Assembly (NCBI GenBank): GCA_038230275.1
Contig: JBBRNO010000005.1
Coordinates: forward strand, 43,211 to 107,210
From: JANXXV01 sp038230275
GTDB lineage: Bacteria; Acidobacteriota; Terriglobia; Bryobacterales; Bryobacteraceae
Length of the DNA: 64,000 bases
Direction: 5' to 3'
Below are positions 27,359 through 36,629 of the stretch, in pieces (positions within the stretch are counted from its first letter, which is position 1; each line of letters opens with the position of its first letter). Position numbers and translations under genes: made by a program. The notes beneath the pieces were generated by a model that searched no databases, was not told where the DNA came from, and was given only the letters and a program-made list of their open reading frames with translations.

Positions 27359-29902
27359 ATGAATTTACGGTTTTGGATTAGCGCGTTATTTGTTGAGTGC
27401 GGCGCGCTCATCGCGCAGCCTTCGCCGCCCTGCAAAGGCCCGGCCGAGATGGAACGCGCGATTGCCGCCAAGCCCTCTGCCGAAGTTTACAACGCCAAGG
27501 GTGCGTTTTTCGCGGAAAAGCACCAACTCGCTTGCGCGATTGCAGCTTTTGAAACCGCCGTCCGGCTGGAGCCGAACTCGGCGGACAGCCACTTCAATCT
27601 GGCCTTGGCATTGCAGGAAAAGCGAGAACTTAGAAGGGCAGCTCTGGAATTGAAAACCGCGGTGAGGCTGAATCCACGGATGGCGGTCGCGCATAACGCA
27701 TTGGGTATGACGCATCTGGAAACGGGACAGTTTGCGGCTGCCGAAGCCGAGTTCCAGGCGGCCCTCAAGTTGGAGCCGGCTTCCATCTACGCGCTGGACG
27801 GCCTAAGCAAGGCGTTAATCGAACAGAAGCGCTATGCGGCTGCGGTTACCCTTCTCCAGAGCGCCCCAGCCGAGCCAGGCTTACAGCTCAACCTGGCTGT
27901 CGCGCTTTCACGAAACGGAAACACGGAGGAGGCAATCGCCATTCTGAAAAAGCTGATCGGAACGGATCCAAGTTTGGCTGAAGCCCATTCGAACCTGGCC
28001 GTGATATACGCTCTGCGGAACCGCTTCCGTGAGTCCGCGGATGAATACTACCAGTCTTTGCGTCTGGATGCGGCGAACGATGTTTCGCGAATTTCCCTGG
28101 TGCGGGCTTTGGTAATCTTGGGAGAATTTGGCGATGCGCTGCCATTCATCCAGGACTATGTGCAGCGCCACCCCGCTGATGCCGACGGCTACACTTTGCG
28201 GGGAACCATCTTCCGCGGACTGGATGAATATGCCAAGGCCGAAACAGACTTGCGGCGGGCGCTTCGATCCAAGCCTGCGGATTATGATGTGCGCTACAAC
28301 CTTGGATTTGTGCTGGCGAAACTCGGCCGGCCACAAGAAGCACTCCCGCATCTGGAAAAGGCGCAGCAACTTCGGCCCGAATCAACGGAAACCCGGTTTC
28401 AACTCGCCACGGTCCTAAAAGCACTAAAACAAGATGACCGTGCACGGGAACAATTCGATGCTGTAAAGCAGCAAAAGCAGCAGAGTTTAAGTCAGGATGT
28501 GGCTGGAATGAAAGCCAACCAGGCGAACGCTTATTTACAGGCAGGTGACACAGTCAAAGCAATTGAGCTTTACCGGGAGGTACTGCGGGAAGATCCGGAT
28601 TATGCTCGCGGCTATTACAATTTGGCCCTCGCCCTGGCGCGGGCCGGAGATCATGCCGGGGAACGGCAGGCCTTGGAACGGGCCCTGGCGCTTGATGCTA
28701 AGCTCGCTCCCGTTCACACCGCACTTGGGCTGCTTGCCCTGGAAGATCGTAGAACTGCCGAAGCGGAACAACGGTTCAAGGCCGCGCTCTTCATTGATCC
28801 GCAAGACGCCGAGGCTCAAAGTAGTTTGGGTACGTTATACGGCGGGCAGGGGAGATCGAAAGAGGCGGAGGAGTTGTTTCGAAGCGCTGTTGCCAATAAC
28901 CCGAAGTACTCCCCGGCCTTTATAAATCTGGGTCTGCTGCTGGCAGCGCAGGGGAAGTTCGCGGAGGCGGAAAAGCAGTTTGCGGCGGCGGTGACATTGG
29001 AACCGCGGGCGGTGCGCGCGCTGACGGCTCTGGGCATGGTGCAGTCCCGCCAGGGTCGAAACGGCCAGGCGATGGAGAACTTCCGAAAGGTAGTCGCAAT
29101 CGCTCCGAAGTCTCCGGAGGCGCATCTGAACCTTGGCATCTCCTACGCCGATCAGCTCAATCTGGAAGGAGCGCTGGCGGAGTTCTCGGAAAGCGCTAGA
29201 CTGGCGCCTGAACTTGCCGCGGCTCACCATTTCAAAGGCCGGTCCCTGTTCGACTTGCGCCGCAATGAAGAGGCCCGGCCGGAAGTGGAAACAGCGGTTC
29301 GGTTAGATCCGAATTACGCCCCGGCCTTGTACCTTCTGGCGTTGATTGAGAAGCAGGCGGGAAACTGGCAACCATCCATCGATCTCTTGCGGAAAGTGGT
29401 GGCAATCGAACCCCGGAACGGTGACGCTCTGTACATGCTTGGGCAGAATCTGGCAAAGTTCGATCAAACCGCGGAGGCTGTCGCGCAATGGAAGCGTGCG
29501 CTGCAGGCGAATCCCCAACATGCCGAGGCGCTTTACAATCTGTCCCGCTCGTTGGCGGCATCAGATCCTGCCGAAGCCAACCGATACCAGCAGCAGTTCA
29601 AAGATTTGTTGGAGCAAAGGCATATTACCGACCGCGCCGAGACTCTGGGCAACTTCGCCTTTGCGTCCGCGTCTGCCAGAGACTGGGCTCAGGCAGTGGC
29701 ACAGTTGAAAGAGGCCTTGGAGGTGTGCGGAGATTGCCGGTCCAAGGGTGACTTGCATAAAAATCTGGGGCTCATCTATTGCAGATCGGGCGAGTTGGAA
29801 AAAGGGAACATAGAGCTTCAGGCCGCGCGGAAAATCAAGCCGAACGATCCTGATATTGAACAAGCACTGCGCTATGTCGCCGAAGCCCGGCCGAAGCCTT
29901 AA
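27359..29902 (+). CDS. large TPR-repeat protein, exported
   Basis: An 847-residue protein with a signal peptide (MNLRFWISALFVECGALIAQ). Roughly twenty tandem 34-residue TPR motifs fill the rest (for example AAFETAVRLEPNSADSHFNL, AEKQFAAAVTLEPRAVRALT). The super-helix would be a scaffold for protein complexes in the periplasm. No enzymatic domain is present. A short cysteine pair (CGDCRSKGD) near residue 790 lacks the His of a heme site. Its promoter region is shared with the divergent CRTAC1 gene. The TAA stop overlaps that of the convergent DUF1501 gene in a shared TTAA. Confidence 0.93.
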   Translation: MNLRFWISALFVECGALIAQPSPPCKGPAEMERAIAAKPSAEVYNAKGAFFAEKHQLACAIAAFETAVRLEPNSADSHFNLALALQEKRELRRAALELKTAVRLNPRMAVAHNALGMTHLETGQFAAAEAEFQAALKLEPASIYALDGLSKALIEQKRYAAAVTLLQSAPAEPGLQLNLAVALSRNGNTEEAIAILKKLIGTDPSLAEAHSNLAVIYALRNRFRESADEYYQSLRLDAANDVSRISLVRALVILGEFGDALPFIQDYVQRHPADADGYTLRGTIFRGLDEYAKAETDLRRALRSKPADYDVRYNLGFVLAKLGRPQEALPHLEKAQQLRPESTETRFQLATVLKALKQDDRAREQFDAVKQQKQQSLSQDVAGMKANQANAYLQAGDTVKAIELYREVLREDPDYARGYYNLALALARAGDHAGERQALERALALDAKLAPVHTALGLLALEDRRTAEAEQRFKAALFIDPQDAEAQSSLGTLYGGQGRSKEAEELFRSAVANNPKYSPAFINLGLLLAAQGKFAEAEKQFAAAVTLEPRAVRALTALGMVQSRQGRNGQAMENFRKVVAIAPKSPEAHLNLGISYADQLNLEGALAEFSESARLAPELAAAHHFKGRSLFDLRRNEEARPEVETAVRLDPNYAPALYLLALIEKQAGNWQPSIDLLRKVVAIEPRNGDALYMLGQNLAKFDQTAEAVAQWKRALQANPQHAEALYNLSRSLAASDPAEANRYQQQFKDLLEQRHITDRAETLGNFAFASASARDWAQAVAQLKEALEVCGDCRSKGDLHKNLGLIYCRSGELEKGNIELQAARKIKPNDPDIEQALRYVAEARPKP

Positions 29903-31335
29903 ACGATCTCTGAGATCACCTTGCCGTGCACTTCCGTAAGCCGTTCTTTGCGGCCGGAATGCAGATAGCTAAGCGCGTCCTGATTGAGGCCCAGTTGATT
30001 CAGAATCGTCGTGTGAATGTCGCGGAAGTGATACGGGCTTTCCACCGCGCGCAGGCCGATTTCGTCCGTGGCGCCAACTACCGTACCGCCCTTGATACCG
30101 CCGCCGGCCATCCACATGCTAAAGCCCAGATTGTGATGATCGCGTCCCTTGCTACCCTGGGATTCAGGGGATCGGCCGAACTCTCCGCCCCAAACTACCA
30201 GAGTCGTATCCAGTAGCCCGCGGCGCTTCAAATCCTTGAGCAAAGCTGCCACCGGCTTATCGGTCTGGCTGGCCATGCGGAGGTGATTCTCTTCGATATC
30301 GTCGTGCGCGTCCCATTGCAAATTACCGGTGCCACCGCCGGAAACTGGACAAACGAAGCGTACCCCTTTCTCAATCAGCCGGCGCGTTAACAGACAGCGG
30401 CGGCCGTAGTCGTCGGTAGGTTGCTTGCCGATGCCGTACATGTCCAATGTTTCCTGGGGCTCAGTGGATAGGTCGAAGATCGCCGGTGCTTCGACTTGCA
30501 TTTTGAATGCAAGGTCATAAGCGTTGATGCGCGCGGCGTACTCGGCATCGTCGGCAGCCATATTAGCTTCGTTCAGGCCTTTCAAGAAGTCGAGTGTCTT
30601 ACGCCGCTCCGCCATGCTGATGCCTTTGGGAAGATCCAGATTCAGCACCGGTTTGTCGCCGGGCCGAAACATGGTCGGTTGATAGATGGCGGGCAGAAAG
30701 CCATTTCCGTACATCGGCTGTCCTGCTTCCTGCGCGCCATGCGGGTCTGGCATCACCACGTAGGCGGGCAGGGAATCGCTCTCCGATCCCAAACCGTAGA
30801 GAGTCCATGCACCCATGCTGGGGAAGCCCGGAATCACCCGGCCGGTGAACAGTTGATATTGTGCGGCCGAGTGCACCACCATGTCGCCATGGCAGGAACG
30901 CAACACCGCCAAGTCGTCCGCGCATTCCGCCGTGTAGGGAAACAGATCGGAAATTTCAATGCCGCTCTTGCCGTGTTTCTTGAATGTGCGCTTGGTGCCC
31001 AACAACTTGGAATCTTCGTTGACGAACTGATACTTCGCCTCGCCAAAACTGGCCGGGCGCTTCTGGCCATTCAGCGTGTTCAGCAGCGGCTTCGGATCGA
31101 AAGTCTCCATCTGGCTGGGACCTCCGGACATGAACAGGAAAACCACCGACTTAGCCTTGGCGGCCATGTGCGGGGCCTTCGGCGCCAGCGGATTGAGATT
31201 CGGCGCCGTACCTGTGGTTGCCGCGCGCAGGGCCTCCTGGTGCAGCATGGACCCCACTGCCAGCGCGCCAAAGCCGCCAAAAGCGTCACACAGAAACTCT
31301 CGTCGATTGCGCGTGATTCGGATATGGTCAGACAT
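29899..31335 (-). CDS. DUF1501 domain-containing protein (Tat-exported)
   Basis: A 478-residue protein with a twin-arginine leader (ITRNRREFLCDAFGGFGALA). The catalytic-looking domain resembles the alkaline phosphatase/sulfatase superfamily in order of motifs (FLFMSGGPSQMETFDPK, then WGGEFGRSPESQGSKGRDHH). This family is abundant in Planctomycetes, Verrucomicrobia and Acidobacteria. It is almost always paired with a DUF1549/DUF1553 protein, as here (2-bp gap). A role in degrading complex polysaccharides is inferred from genomic associations; no reaction is proven. The C-terminal G-x-D-H-H motif is intact. Confidence 0.93.
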   Translation of the reverse strand: MSDHIRITRNRREFLCDAFGGFGALAVGSMLHQEALRAATTGTAPNLNPLAPKAPHMAAKAKSVVFLFMSGGPSQMETFDPKPLLNTLNGQKRPASFGEAKYQFVNEDSKLLGTKRTFKKHGKSGIEISDLFPYTAECADDLAVLRSCHGDMVVHSAAQYQLFTGRVIPGFPSMGAWTLYGLGSESDSLPAYVVMPDPHGAQEAGQPMYGNGFLPAIYQPTMFRPGDKPVLNLDLPKGISMAERRKTLDFLKGLNEANMAADDAEYAARINAYDLAFKMQVEAPAIFDLSTEPQETLDMYGIGKQPTDDYGRRCLLTRRLIEKGVRFVCPVSGGGTGNLQWDAHDDIEENHLRMASQTDKPVAALLKDLKRRGLLDTTLVVWGGEFGRSPESQGSKGRDHHNLGFSMWMAGGGIKGGTVVGATDEIGLRAVESPYHFRDIHTTILNQLGLNQDALSYLHSGRKERLTEVHGKVISEIV

Positions 31336-31337
31336 GT

Positions 31338-33326
31338 TTAATTCACGTAAAGAAAAGCATTCAAGTTGAGCATCGCAAGAGCGAACTCACGGCGCGATTG
31401 TGTTTTCAGGAAGGTCAGCGACTGTGCCAATTCTTTAGGATTCGGCGCGCGGCCGGAGACCAAACGATACGCCAGGTCCACCTGCTTTCGCGGGTCCGGC
31501 CCGGCGTCGGCCTCCAGCCTGTTCATCAAGGCTTCGGCCTGCTGATTCGAAATATCTCCGTTCAACAATTCCAGCGCTTGCGGAGCATGCGTGCTGCTCG
31601 CGCGCCGCTGGCAACTGGTTAACAAATCTGGCGCATCGAAAACTTCCATGAAGGGCAGATGCAGATTACGTTTCGCGATGAGATAAACGCTGCGGCGGTT
31701 AAATTCAGAAACGTCTTTCGGTGGAGCCCACTGGCTGGGTTTATAGAGCGCATTAACCAGTCCCTTGTCGATGGGAATCATAATGCTGGGGCCGCCTGCC
31801 TTGACGTTCAGTTTGCCGGAAACCGCCAGCATGGCATCGCGGATCTCTTCGGCATCCAACCGGCGCCGGCTGAATTTCCAAAGCAGCGTGTTCTCGGGAT
31901 CCTTATCGGAGGCAACCGAATTGACGGTGGAGGAAGCTTGACGGTACGCGTTGGTGTTCAGAATCATACGGTGCATCTGTTTGACGCTGAATCCGCTCGT
32001 CACAAATTCGTTTGCCAGATAATCTAACAGCTCCGGATGACTGGGACGCGTGCCCATCCGGCCGAAATCGTTCGCGGTTCCAACGATGCCGCGCCCGAAA
32101 TGATACTGCCAGATGCGGTTCACCATGACGCGGGCGGTGAGCGGATTATCCGGATCGGTCACCCACTTGGCCAATTCAGCGCGAGGATGTTGCAGATTCT
32201 GGGGAAGCTCCGGTGCCGCGTCGGGCAGCAAAATTCCTAATGGCCTCATGCCGACCGCATCGCCCTTGTTCGCATATTCGCCTCGCGCCAGAATGTGGAT
32301 GGGAGACTTCTTCTCCATATCATCGGCGACGGTGTGAACCGCGGGAATAGGCTCGGGCATGTTTTCCTGAAGCTCTTCCATCTTCTTCAGAATCTCCTGG
32401 CGCTTATCCGGAGTGGTACCACGCATCGACATCTTGAGCTTCTTCAGCTCCACCTCAATTGGTTCAGCCTTCGCCTTCCACTCCGCTTGTTCTTCCGCGG
32501 TCGCGCGCGGCAGATCTTTATCCTGTGCTGCCGCAAAGAAGGCTTGAATACGGTAATAGTCGCTCTGCCGGATGGGGTCGAACTTATGATCGTGGCAGCG
32601 CGCGCAGCCAAGCGTCACTCCCAACAGCGCGGAACCCACCACGTTCGTCATTTCCGTCAGGACTTCATTTCGGCTGCTGGCCACTTCCTGGTTGCCGGCG
32701 TTCTTGCGCAGCGGACCCAAACGATTGAAACCGGCCGCGATCAGCGTTTCATCTTCCTTGGGTGCGATTTCGTCGCCCGCCAACTGCTCGGTGACAAACC
32801 GGTTGTACGGCTTGTCGTTTTGAAACGCACGGATCACATAATCGCGATACCGCCAGGCGTCCTTGCGATGCGTATCGTATTCGAATCCGTCCGTTTCCGC
32901 GAAACGAACCACGTCTAGCCAATGCTGGCCCCAGCGCTCGCCGTAATGCGGACTTTCCAGCAAACGGTCCACCATCTTCGCGTAGGAACTCGGGCTCTTG
33001 TCCGCAACGAATTGGGCAATTTCAGCGGGTGTTGGCGGCAGGCCAGTCAGATCGAAATAAAGACGGCGGATTAGAGTGGCGCGGCTTGCTTCCGGCGATG
33101 GCCGGAGATTTTCCTTCTGTAATTTAGCAAGGATGAAAGCATCGACAGGAGTTCGTGCCCAAGTACGATCGGCGGCAGCGGCGAATTTCGGCACTTCCGG
33201 ATGAGCGCGGTTGACAAAAGCCCAGTGACGGCGTTCAGCGGGCTTATACGTCCCCAGCGGTGCGATCGGGGCTGCCAGCAGCAGAACCGGCAGTATCCAG
33301 ATCATAGACAGCATTGTCTTCTTCAT
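31338..33326 (-). CDS. DUF1549/DUF1553 domain-containing protein with a c-type heme site
   Basis: A 662-residue secreted protein (signal peptide MKKTMLSMIWILPVLLLAAP). The DUF1549 domain covers about residues 55-260 and includes LYFDLTGLPPTPAEI and a single heme-type CARCHDHKFDP (Cys241-His245). The DUF1553 domain covers about 370-640 (ARVMVNRIWQYHFGRGIV, RRRLDAEEIRDAMLAVSG, SRRSVYLIAKRNLHLPF). Unlike many relatives it lacks an N-terminal PSD1 cytochrome domain. It is the first gene of the operon with DUF1501, and the two products are presumed partners in the periplasm. Confidence 0.93.
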   Translation of the reverse strand: MKKTMLSMIWILPVLLLAAPIAPLGTYKPAERRHWAFVNRAHPEVPKFAAAADRTWARTPVDAFILAKLQKENLRPSPEASRATLIRRLYFDLTGLPPTPAEIAQFVADKSPSSYAKMVDRLLESPHYGERWGQHWLDVVRFAETDGFEYDTHRKDAWRYRDYVIRAFQNDKPYNRFVTEQLAGDEIAPKEDETLIAAGFNRLGPLRKNAGNQEVASSRNEVLTEMTNVVGSALLGVTLGCARCHDHKFDPIRQSDYYRIQAFFAAAQDKDLPRATAEEQAEWKAKAEPIEVELKKLKMSMRGTTPDKRQEILKKMEELQENMPEPIPAVHTVADDMEKKSPIHILARGEYANKGDAVGMRPLGILLPDAAPELPQNLQHPRAELAKWVTDPDNPLTARVMVNRIWQYHFGRGIVGTANDFGRMGTRPSHPELLDYLANEFVTSGFSVKQMHRMILNTNAYRQASSTVNSVASDKDPENTLLWKFSRRRLDAEEIRDAMLAVSGKLNVKAGGPSIMIPIDKGLVNALYKPSQWAPPKDVSEFNRRSVYLIAKRNLHLPFMEVFDAPDLLTSCQRRASSTHAPQALELLNGDISNQQAEALMNRLEADAGPDPRKQVDLAYRLVSGRAPNPKELAQSLTFLKTQSRREFALAMLNLNAFLYVN

Positions 33327-33455
33327 GGTCCTGTCTCATTATCTACCTTTCCGCGGACCGTCACAAGGGGGTAAATCGCTGTGTCTATTGAAACTACAGG
33401 GAATTCTGTATGGGCGCTGGCGAACGAGGATATGAGACCATCGGGATTGACGAAT

Positions 33456-33755
33456 ATGACTCAAAATCTGCTTTCTGTTGTCGCCGAAATGGTTGCCAAA
33501 CCGGGCAAGGAAGAGGATCTGAAACGCCATCTGCTTGCGCTGGTGGGCCCCACGCTGAAGGAAGAGGGCTGCGTGCAATACGATTTGCACCAGAGCACTA
33601 CCGAACCCGGCCGGTTTGTCTTCTATGAGAACTGGACCTCGCGGGAGATGCTGGACCGGCACGCGAAATCGGAACATATCGCGGCTTTCCGCAGTGTTCG
33701 GGATGAGATTCTAGCCGAGCCGGGACGGGTGCTGACTTATAGGCGGATTGCTTAA
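33456..33755 (+). CDS. putative quinol monooxygenase (ABM domain)
   Basis: A 99-residue antibiotic-biosynthesis-monooxygenase-fold protein. Motifs are EMVAKPGKEEDLKRHLLAL, EEGCVQYDLHQS and FVFYENWTSREMLDRHAKSE, as in YgiN-type quinol monooxygenases, which are small dimeric ferredoxin-like proteins acting without cofactors. The ATG at 33456 matches the family start. An upstream frame to 33381 is open but has no family similarity. The stop overlaps the 3' end of the convergent gene by 4 bases. Confidence 0.88.
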   Translation: MTQNLLSVVAEMVAKPGKEEDLKRHLLALVGPTLKEEGCVQYDLHQSTTEPGRFVFYENWTSREMLDRHAKSEHIAAFRSVRDEILAEPGRVLTYRRIA

Positions 33756-34660
33756 GGGGTGCGGGCCGGGCGTCGGCGCAGACCCAGTTGCGCCAGCGCT
33801 GCCTCGCCACCCTCTTGGTTCATCTGCCAGTATTTCAGCCGGGTAGATTTTAGCAATTCGGCATGTTCCCCTGCCGAAGTTTCCCAACGCAAGATACGAT
33901 GCGGCGCGGCTTTCTCAACGGTGAACTTTCGCTCGAAGCCTTCGAACTTTGCCGAATAGATCTCCGTGTTATTGCCGGCGGAGGTACGGGAGAGCGTAGC
34001 GCGTTTCCAGGCTAACGGTTTGTGGGCGTGGCGCGCAGCTTGCAGCGATGGCAGCAGCATCACTTCCCGTTTTTCTCCGGTCGCAAGCGCCGGGGACGCC
34101 ATCCCGCGGGCCCAAAGTGGAAGCTGGTCCTCGGTCACTCCGTCAGCGGGATAGCTCAGCTGCTTGTCTTGATCCGCTTCGCCGTCGAAATAACTGTGGG
34201 ATTGGGATCGCACTGCCGTGGCATCAAATAGCAACTGGTGATAGATGTGGCCGCACCATTCCTGTTCTGAAAAGGAAATTTTGGTGGGCGATCCGACCGG
34301 GCGGCCGTTGACGGTGGTCAGTGCCGCAAAGGTGCTGGTCATGTTGTTGTAGTCGTATATTCCTGTTTGAAAATCCTGAATCAGATTCAGTTTCATGACG
34401 GGAAATTGATCGGATGGAGGATGCTTGCCATCGTCCGCCTTCACCCGCAGCTGATTTGAGAAGGTCTCGCTCACGAAGATGGTGACGGCTATTCCGTTCC
34501 TTAGCTGGCCATAGCGCGGGTAGGTGAGGTCGTAACCCGATAGCTCCGCCTGGCCGTCGCCCCAGGTTTTCCAGAATACTTCGTCGATGTTTAGTCTGAC
34601 AATCGCTACACCATTACAGATGGGCAGGATGAGGAGGAGAAGCAAAAGTGCTGGTCGCAT
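33752..34660 (-). CDS. secreted protein, function unknown
   Basis: A 302-residue protein with a Sec signal peptide (MRPALLLLLLILPICNGVAI). The mature part has mixed beta-strand and loop composition (ELSGYDLTYPRYGQLRNGIA, GIYDYNNMTSTFAAL, QEWCGHIYHQLLFDATAV), without a domain I can name. Homologues are expected in Acidobacteria and Bacteroidetes as hypothetical proteins. The C-terminus is basic (LGLRRRPARTP). The start is unambiguous from the signal peptide. It is divergent from the next gene, and the two frames touch at CATATG. Confidence 0.78.
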   Translation of the reverse strand: MRPALLLLLLILPICNGVAIVRLNIDEVFWKTWGDGQAELSGYDLTYPRYGQLRNGIAVTIFVSETFSNQLRVKADDGKHPPSDQFPVMKLNLIQDFQTGIYDYNNMTSTFAALTTVNGRPVGSPTKISFSEQEWCGHIYHQLLFDATAVRSQSHSYFDGEADQDKQLSYPADGVTEDQLPLWARGMASPALATGEKREVMLLPSLQAARHAHKPLAWKRATLSRTSAGNNTEIYSAKFEGFERKFTVEKAAPHRILRWETSAGEHAELLKSTRLKYWQMNQEGGEAALAQLGLRRRPARTP

Positions 34661-34699
34661 ATGTCAATCTTAGGGCCGGGTTACAATAGTTTTCCAATC

Positions 34700-35452
34700 A
34701 TGCTCATCGAAAACACAAAGGGCGGCTACTCTTTTCTGAAGGGAAGTGCGCCATATTCCGCTGGAGTCGTTGCCAGTCCCGGTTATCGGATCGATCACGC
34801 CCGCTTTTCAAAACCGCTGCCGATCGCAGCTGCATTTGAGCGGATCGACGCCCATTTGAAGGCGCTGGGAAGGCCCTCGCAGGCATTATGCGCGATGGAA
34901 TTACGTTCACCGAAACCATATACTTTTCAAGGCTTCGGCGATTTCAATGCCGGTTACGTGAAGTTTCTGGAAAAGCGTGACATTCCGGTGAACGGGTTGA
35001 ACCCGGTATCGCGAACCAACGTTGCGCCGGAGATTGCGCCCCCGTCTGAGCCGGTAATCTATGCCTGCTCGTACACCGTTCCTTCGCGCCAGCCGGGCCA
35101 CAGCTTTGTGGTTGCCGGTGCGGGCGAATTGCCGGAGGGCGCCAATATCGATCCGCACGACGTGATCCGCCGAGGCGAAACATCGCCGGATGCCATTCTG
35201 GAGAAAGCTAAGTTTGTTCTGGGATTAATGGACGGGCGCGTGAAAGGCTTGGGCGTGAAGTGGGATGACGTTACCACGGTTGACGTTTACAGCATCCATA
35301 ACATCCATCCGTTTCTGGCTTCGCAAATTGTACCGAAAGTAGGGAATGCGCATCACGGGATTACCTGGCATTACACGCGGCCGCCCATCACCAGTATTGA
35401 GTTCGAGATGGACGTCCGCGGTTGCCCCAATGAATTGGTGATCGCCAGCTAA
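34700..35452 (+). CDS. CnbZ-like deaminase family protein (2-aminomuconate deaminase type)
   Basis: A 250-residue protein resembling the CnbZ family, named for a 2-amino-5-chloromuconate deaminase of chloronitrobenzene degradation. Recognised blocks are YSFLKGSAPYSAGVVASPGY, CAMELRSPKPYTFQGFGDFN, NPVSRTNVAPEIAPPSEP, GAGELPEG, HDVIRRGETSPD and FEMDVRG. No aromatic degradation genes surround it, so its true substrate is probably another imine or enamine. The ATG at 34700 is preferred; an in-frame ATG at 34661 overlaps the divergent gene's start. The family is distantly related in role to RidA. Confidence 0.8.
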   Translation: MLIENTKGGYSFLKGSAPYSAGVVASPGYRIDHARFSKPLPIAAAFERIDAHLKALGRPSQALCAMELRSPKPYTFQGFGDFNAGYVKFLEKRDIPVNGLNPVSRTNVAPEIAPPSEPVIYACSYTVPSRQPGHSFVVAGAGELPEGANIDPHDVIRRGETSPDAILEKAKFVLGLMDGRVKGLGVKWDDVTTVDVYSIHNIHPFLASQIVPKVGNAHHGITWHYTRPPITSIEFEMDVRGCPNELVIAS

Positions 35453-35512
35453 GGCTTGGCCGCGTTAATCTGCCTTGCTCATCAACGCCGGCTTGCGCAC
35501 TTGAATCCCCCT

Positions 35513-35661
35513 AGTGTGCTGTCCGACAAATAACTGGACGCAAGAAACGGCTTGCTCACGCGCGCGGCTCGGTCTCGAACTCGTTGCTGCAACCGTAGTG
35601 TCCGAGCCGCGACTGTAAAGGAGCGGGTTCCGGTAGTGTCCACCCAATTCGCGGACACTAC
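35513..35661 (+). repeat. 149-bp interspersed repeat, copy 1
   Basis: The first of two copies of a 149-bp element, about 93% identical (10 substitutions, no indels) to 42063-42211 and in the same orientation. The last 29 bases form a hairpin, GTAGTGTCC/GGACACTAC around a short loop (35633-35661). The 5' end begins AGTGT and the 3' end carries ACACT. With flanking bases this copy is bounded by CTAGTGT (35511-35517) and ACACTAG (35660-35666). It lies at the 3' side of the dipeptidase pseudogene. It encodes no transposase and is most like a MITE or a REP-type element. Confidence 0.9.
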
Positions 35662-35662
35662 A

Positions 35663-36362
35663 CTAGCTTTCTTTTCCACGGCCTTTTCCACGGCCGACAT
35701 CAGCCGTAGCGTGTTCTCGCCGTAAATCTTGCGCACTTAGTCGGCGGTGTAGCCCTGCTCCAGCAAGGCCTGCGTCAGATTGGGCCATTTGTCCACGCTG
35801 TCCAGGTCTGTGGGTACGCACCCGGTGCCATCGAAGTCGCTGCCAATCCCACTGCGTCGATCCCCGCGATCTGTACGACATGATTGATATGCGCGATTAC
35901 ATCGGCCAAGGTGGCCCGCTGCGAGCCCTCCGGAGCCATCAGCTTCCGCAATTCGCGCATGGCTTCGCCGCGTGCCGCCGGATCGTGCGCATACTTCTTT
36001 TGTAGCTCGGCGAACATCGGCCGGATCTTGGCCATCCGTTCCGCGCTGGCTTTGGCTACTTCCGGAGTCAGATAGCCGCAATCGAAATTGATCTGAATCA
36101 CGCCGCCCGGCCGTAATCATGCCGCCAGTCATGTTGCGAGGCACCAGCGAGATGGCGCGGCAGGAGCAATGCGATGCGAAGAAGGCCGCTTCGCCGTTCT
36201 CCAACGCGTCAAGGAACGTCTGATCGGAGACGTGCGAAATGTCCACGATCATCCCAGCCGGTTCATTTCGTGAACCACCTGCTTGCCGAATTCCGTGAGA
36301 CCTTTGTTGGCAGGGTCGGACGACGTGCCTGCCCAACTATTGTTATTCGTATGCGTCAACGT
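35663..36362 (-). pseudogene. membrane dipeptidase (peptidase M19) remnant
   Basis: Clear M19 dipeptidase sequence is scattered over frames. In order from the 5' side: LTHTNNNSWAGTSSDPANKG, GLTEFGKQVVHEMNRLG, a 1-base loss, MIVDISHVSDQTFLDALENG, a shift, QINFDCGYLTPEVAKASAER and ADVIAHINHVVQIAGIDAVG, a shift back, GSDFDGTGCVPTDLDSVDKW, an in-frame TAA at 35737-35739, then RKIYGENTLRLMSAVEKA. The N-terminal half of the enzyme, including the first zinc ligands (HxD), is missing. The 3' end runs into the 149-bp repeat. The gene is dead. Confidence 0.85.
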
Positions 36363-36629
36363 TGTGCAATAGAAACTTTTTCCGCAGAGGAAGAAAGTCA
36401 ATCTGAGGACTGCATAAAGTTACCGCTGGATGATACCGTCATAATTGGCGTGGTCATTTACGCTCCGGTTTTCTTGTTTTTCCTGATCGGATATCACACC
36501 AACAGCCTTGAGTGGCAGCCTCTATTCCTTGCTGCGGCGATCATTGCAGCCGACGGCTACTTGGGCCGGCTTGGAACAGCTGGCTCGAATGGACCCGTTC
36601 TCAAGGCTGCCCGGTTTTTTTGGAGGTGA
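36351..36629 (+). CDS. possible small membrane protein
   Basis: A 92-residue frame between the dipeptidase remnant and the ornithine-cyclodeaminase-like gene. One hydrophobic helix is obvious (VIIGVVIYAPVFLFFLIGYH) and a second is likely (PLFLAAAIIAADGYLG). It could be the surviving end of a membrane protein gene or a small intact one. There is no clear ribosome site at the ATG at 36351. The first bases overlap the pseudogene on the other strand. The 76 bases after it hold only the AAGAGGAA site of the next gene. Confidence 0.3.
   Translation: MRQRCAIETFSAEEESQSEDCIKLPLDDTVIIGVVIYAPVFLFFLIGYHTNSLEWQPLFLAAAIIAADGYLGRLGTAGSNGPVLKAARFFWR

Noticed and set aside
30496..31341. A 281-codon plus-strand frame opposite the DUF1501 gene
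   Set aside because: It is the antisense of a conserved gene and lacks family similarity.
35465..35647. Similar short minus-strand frames within both 149-bp repeats
   Set aside because: Their similarity comes from repeat identity, and there is no ribosome site or domain.
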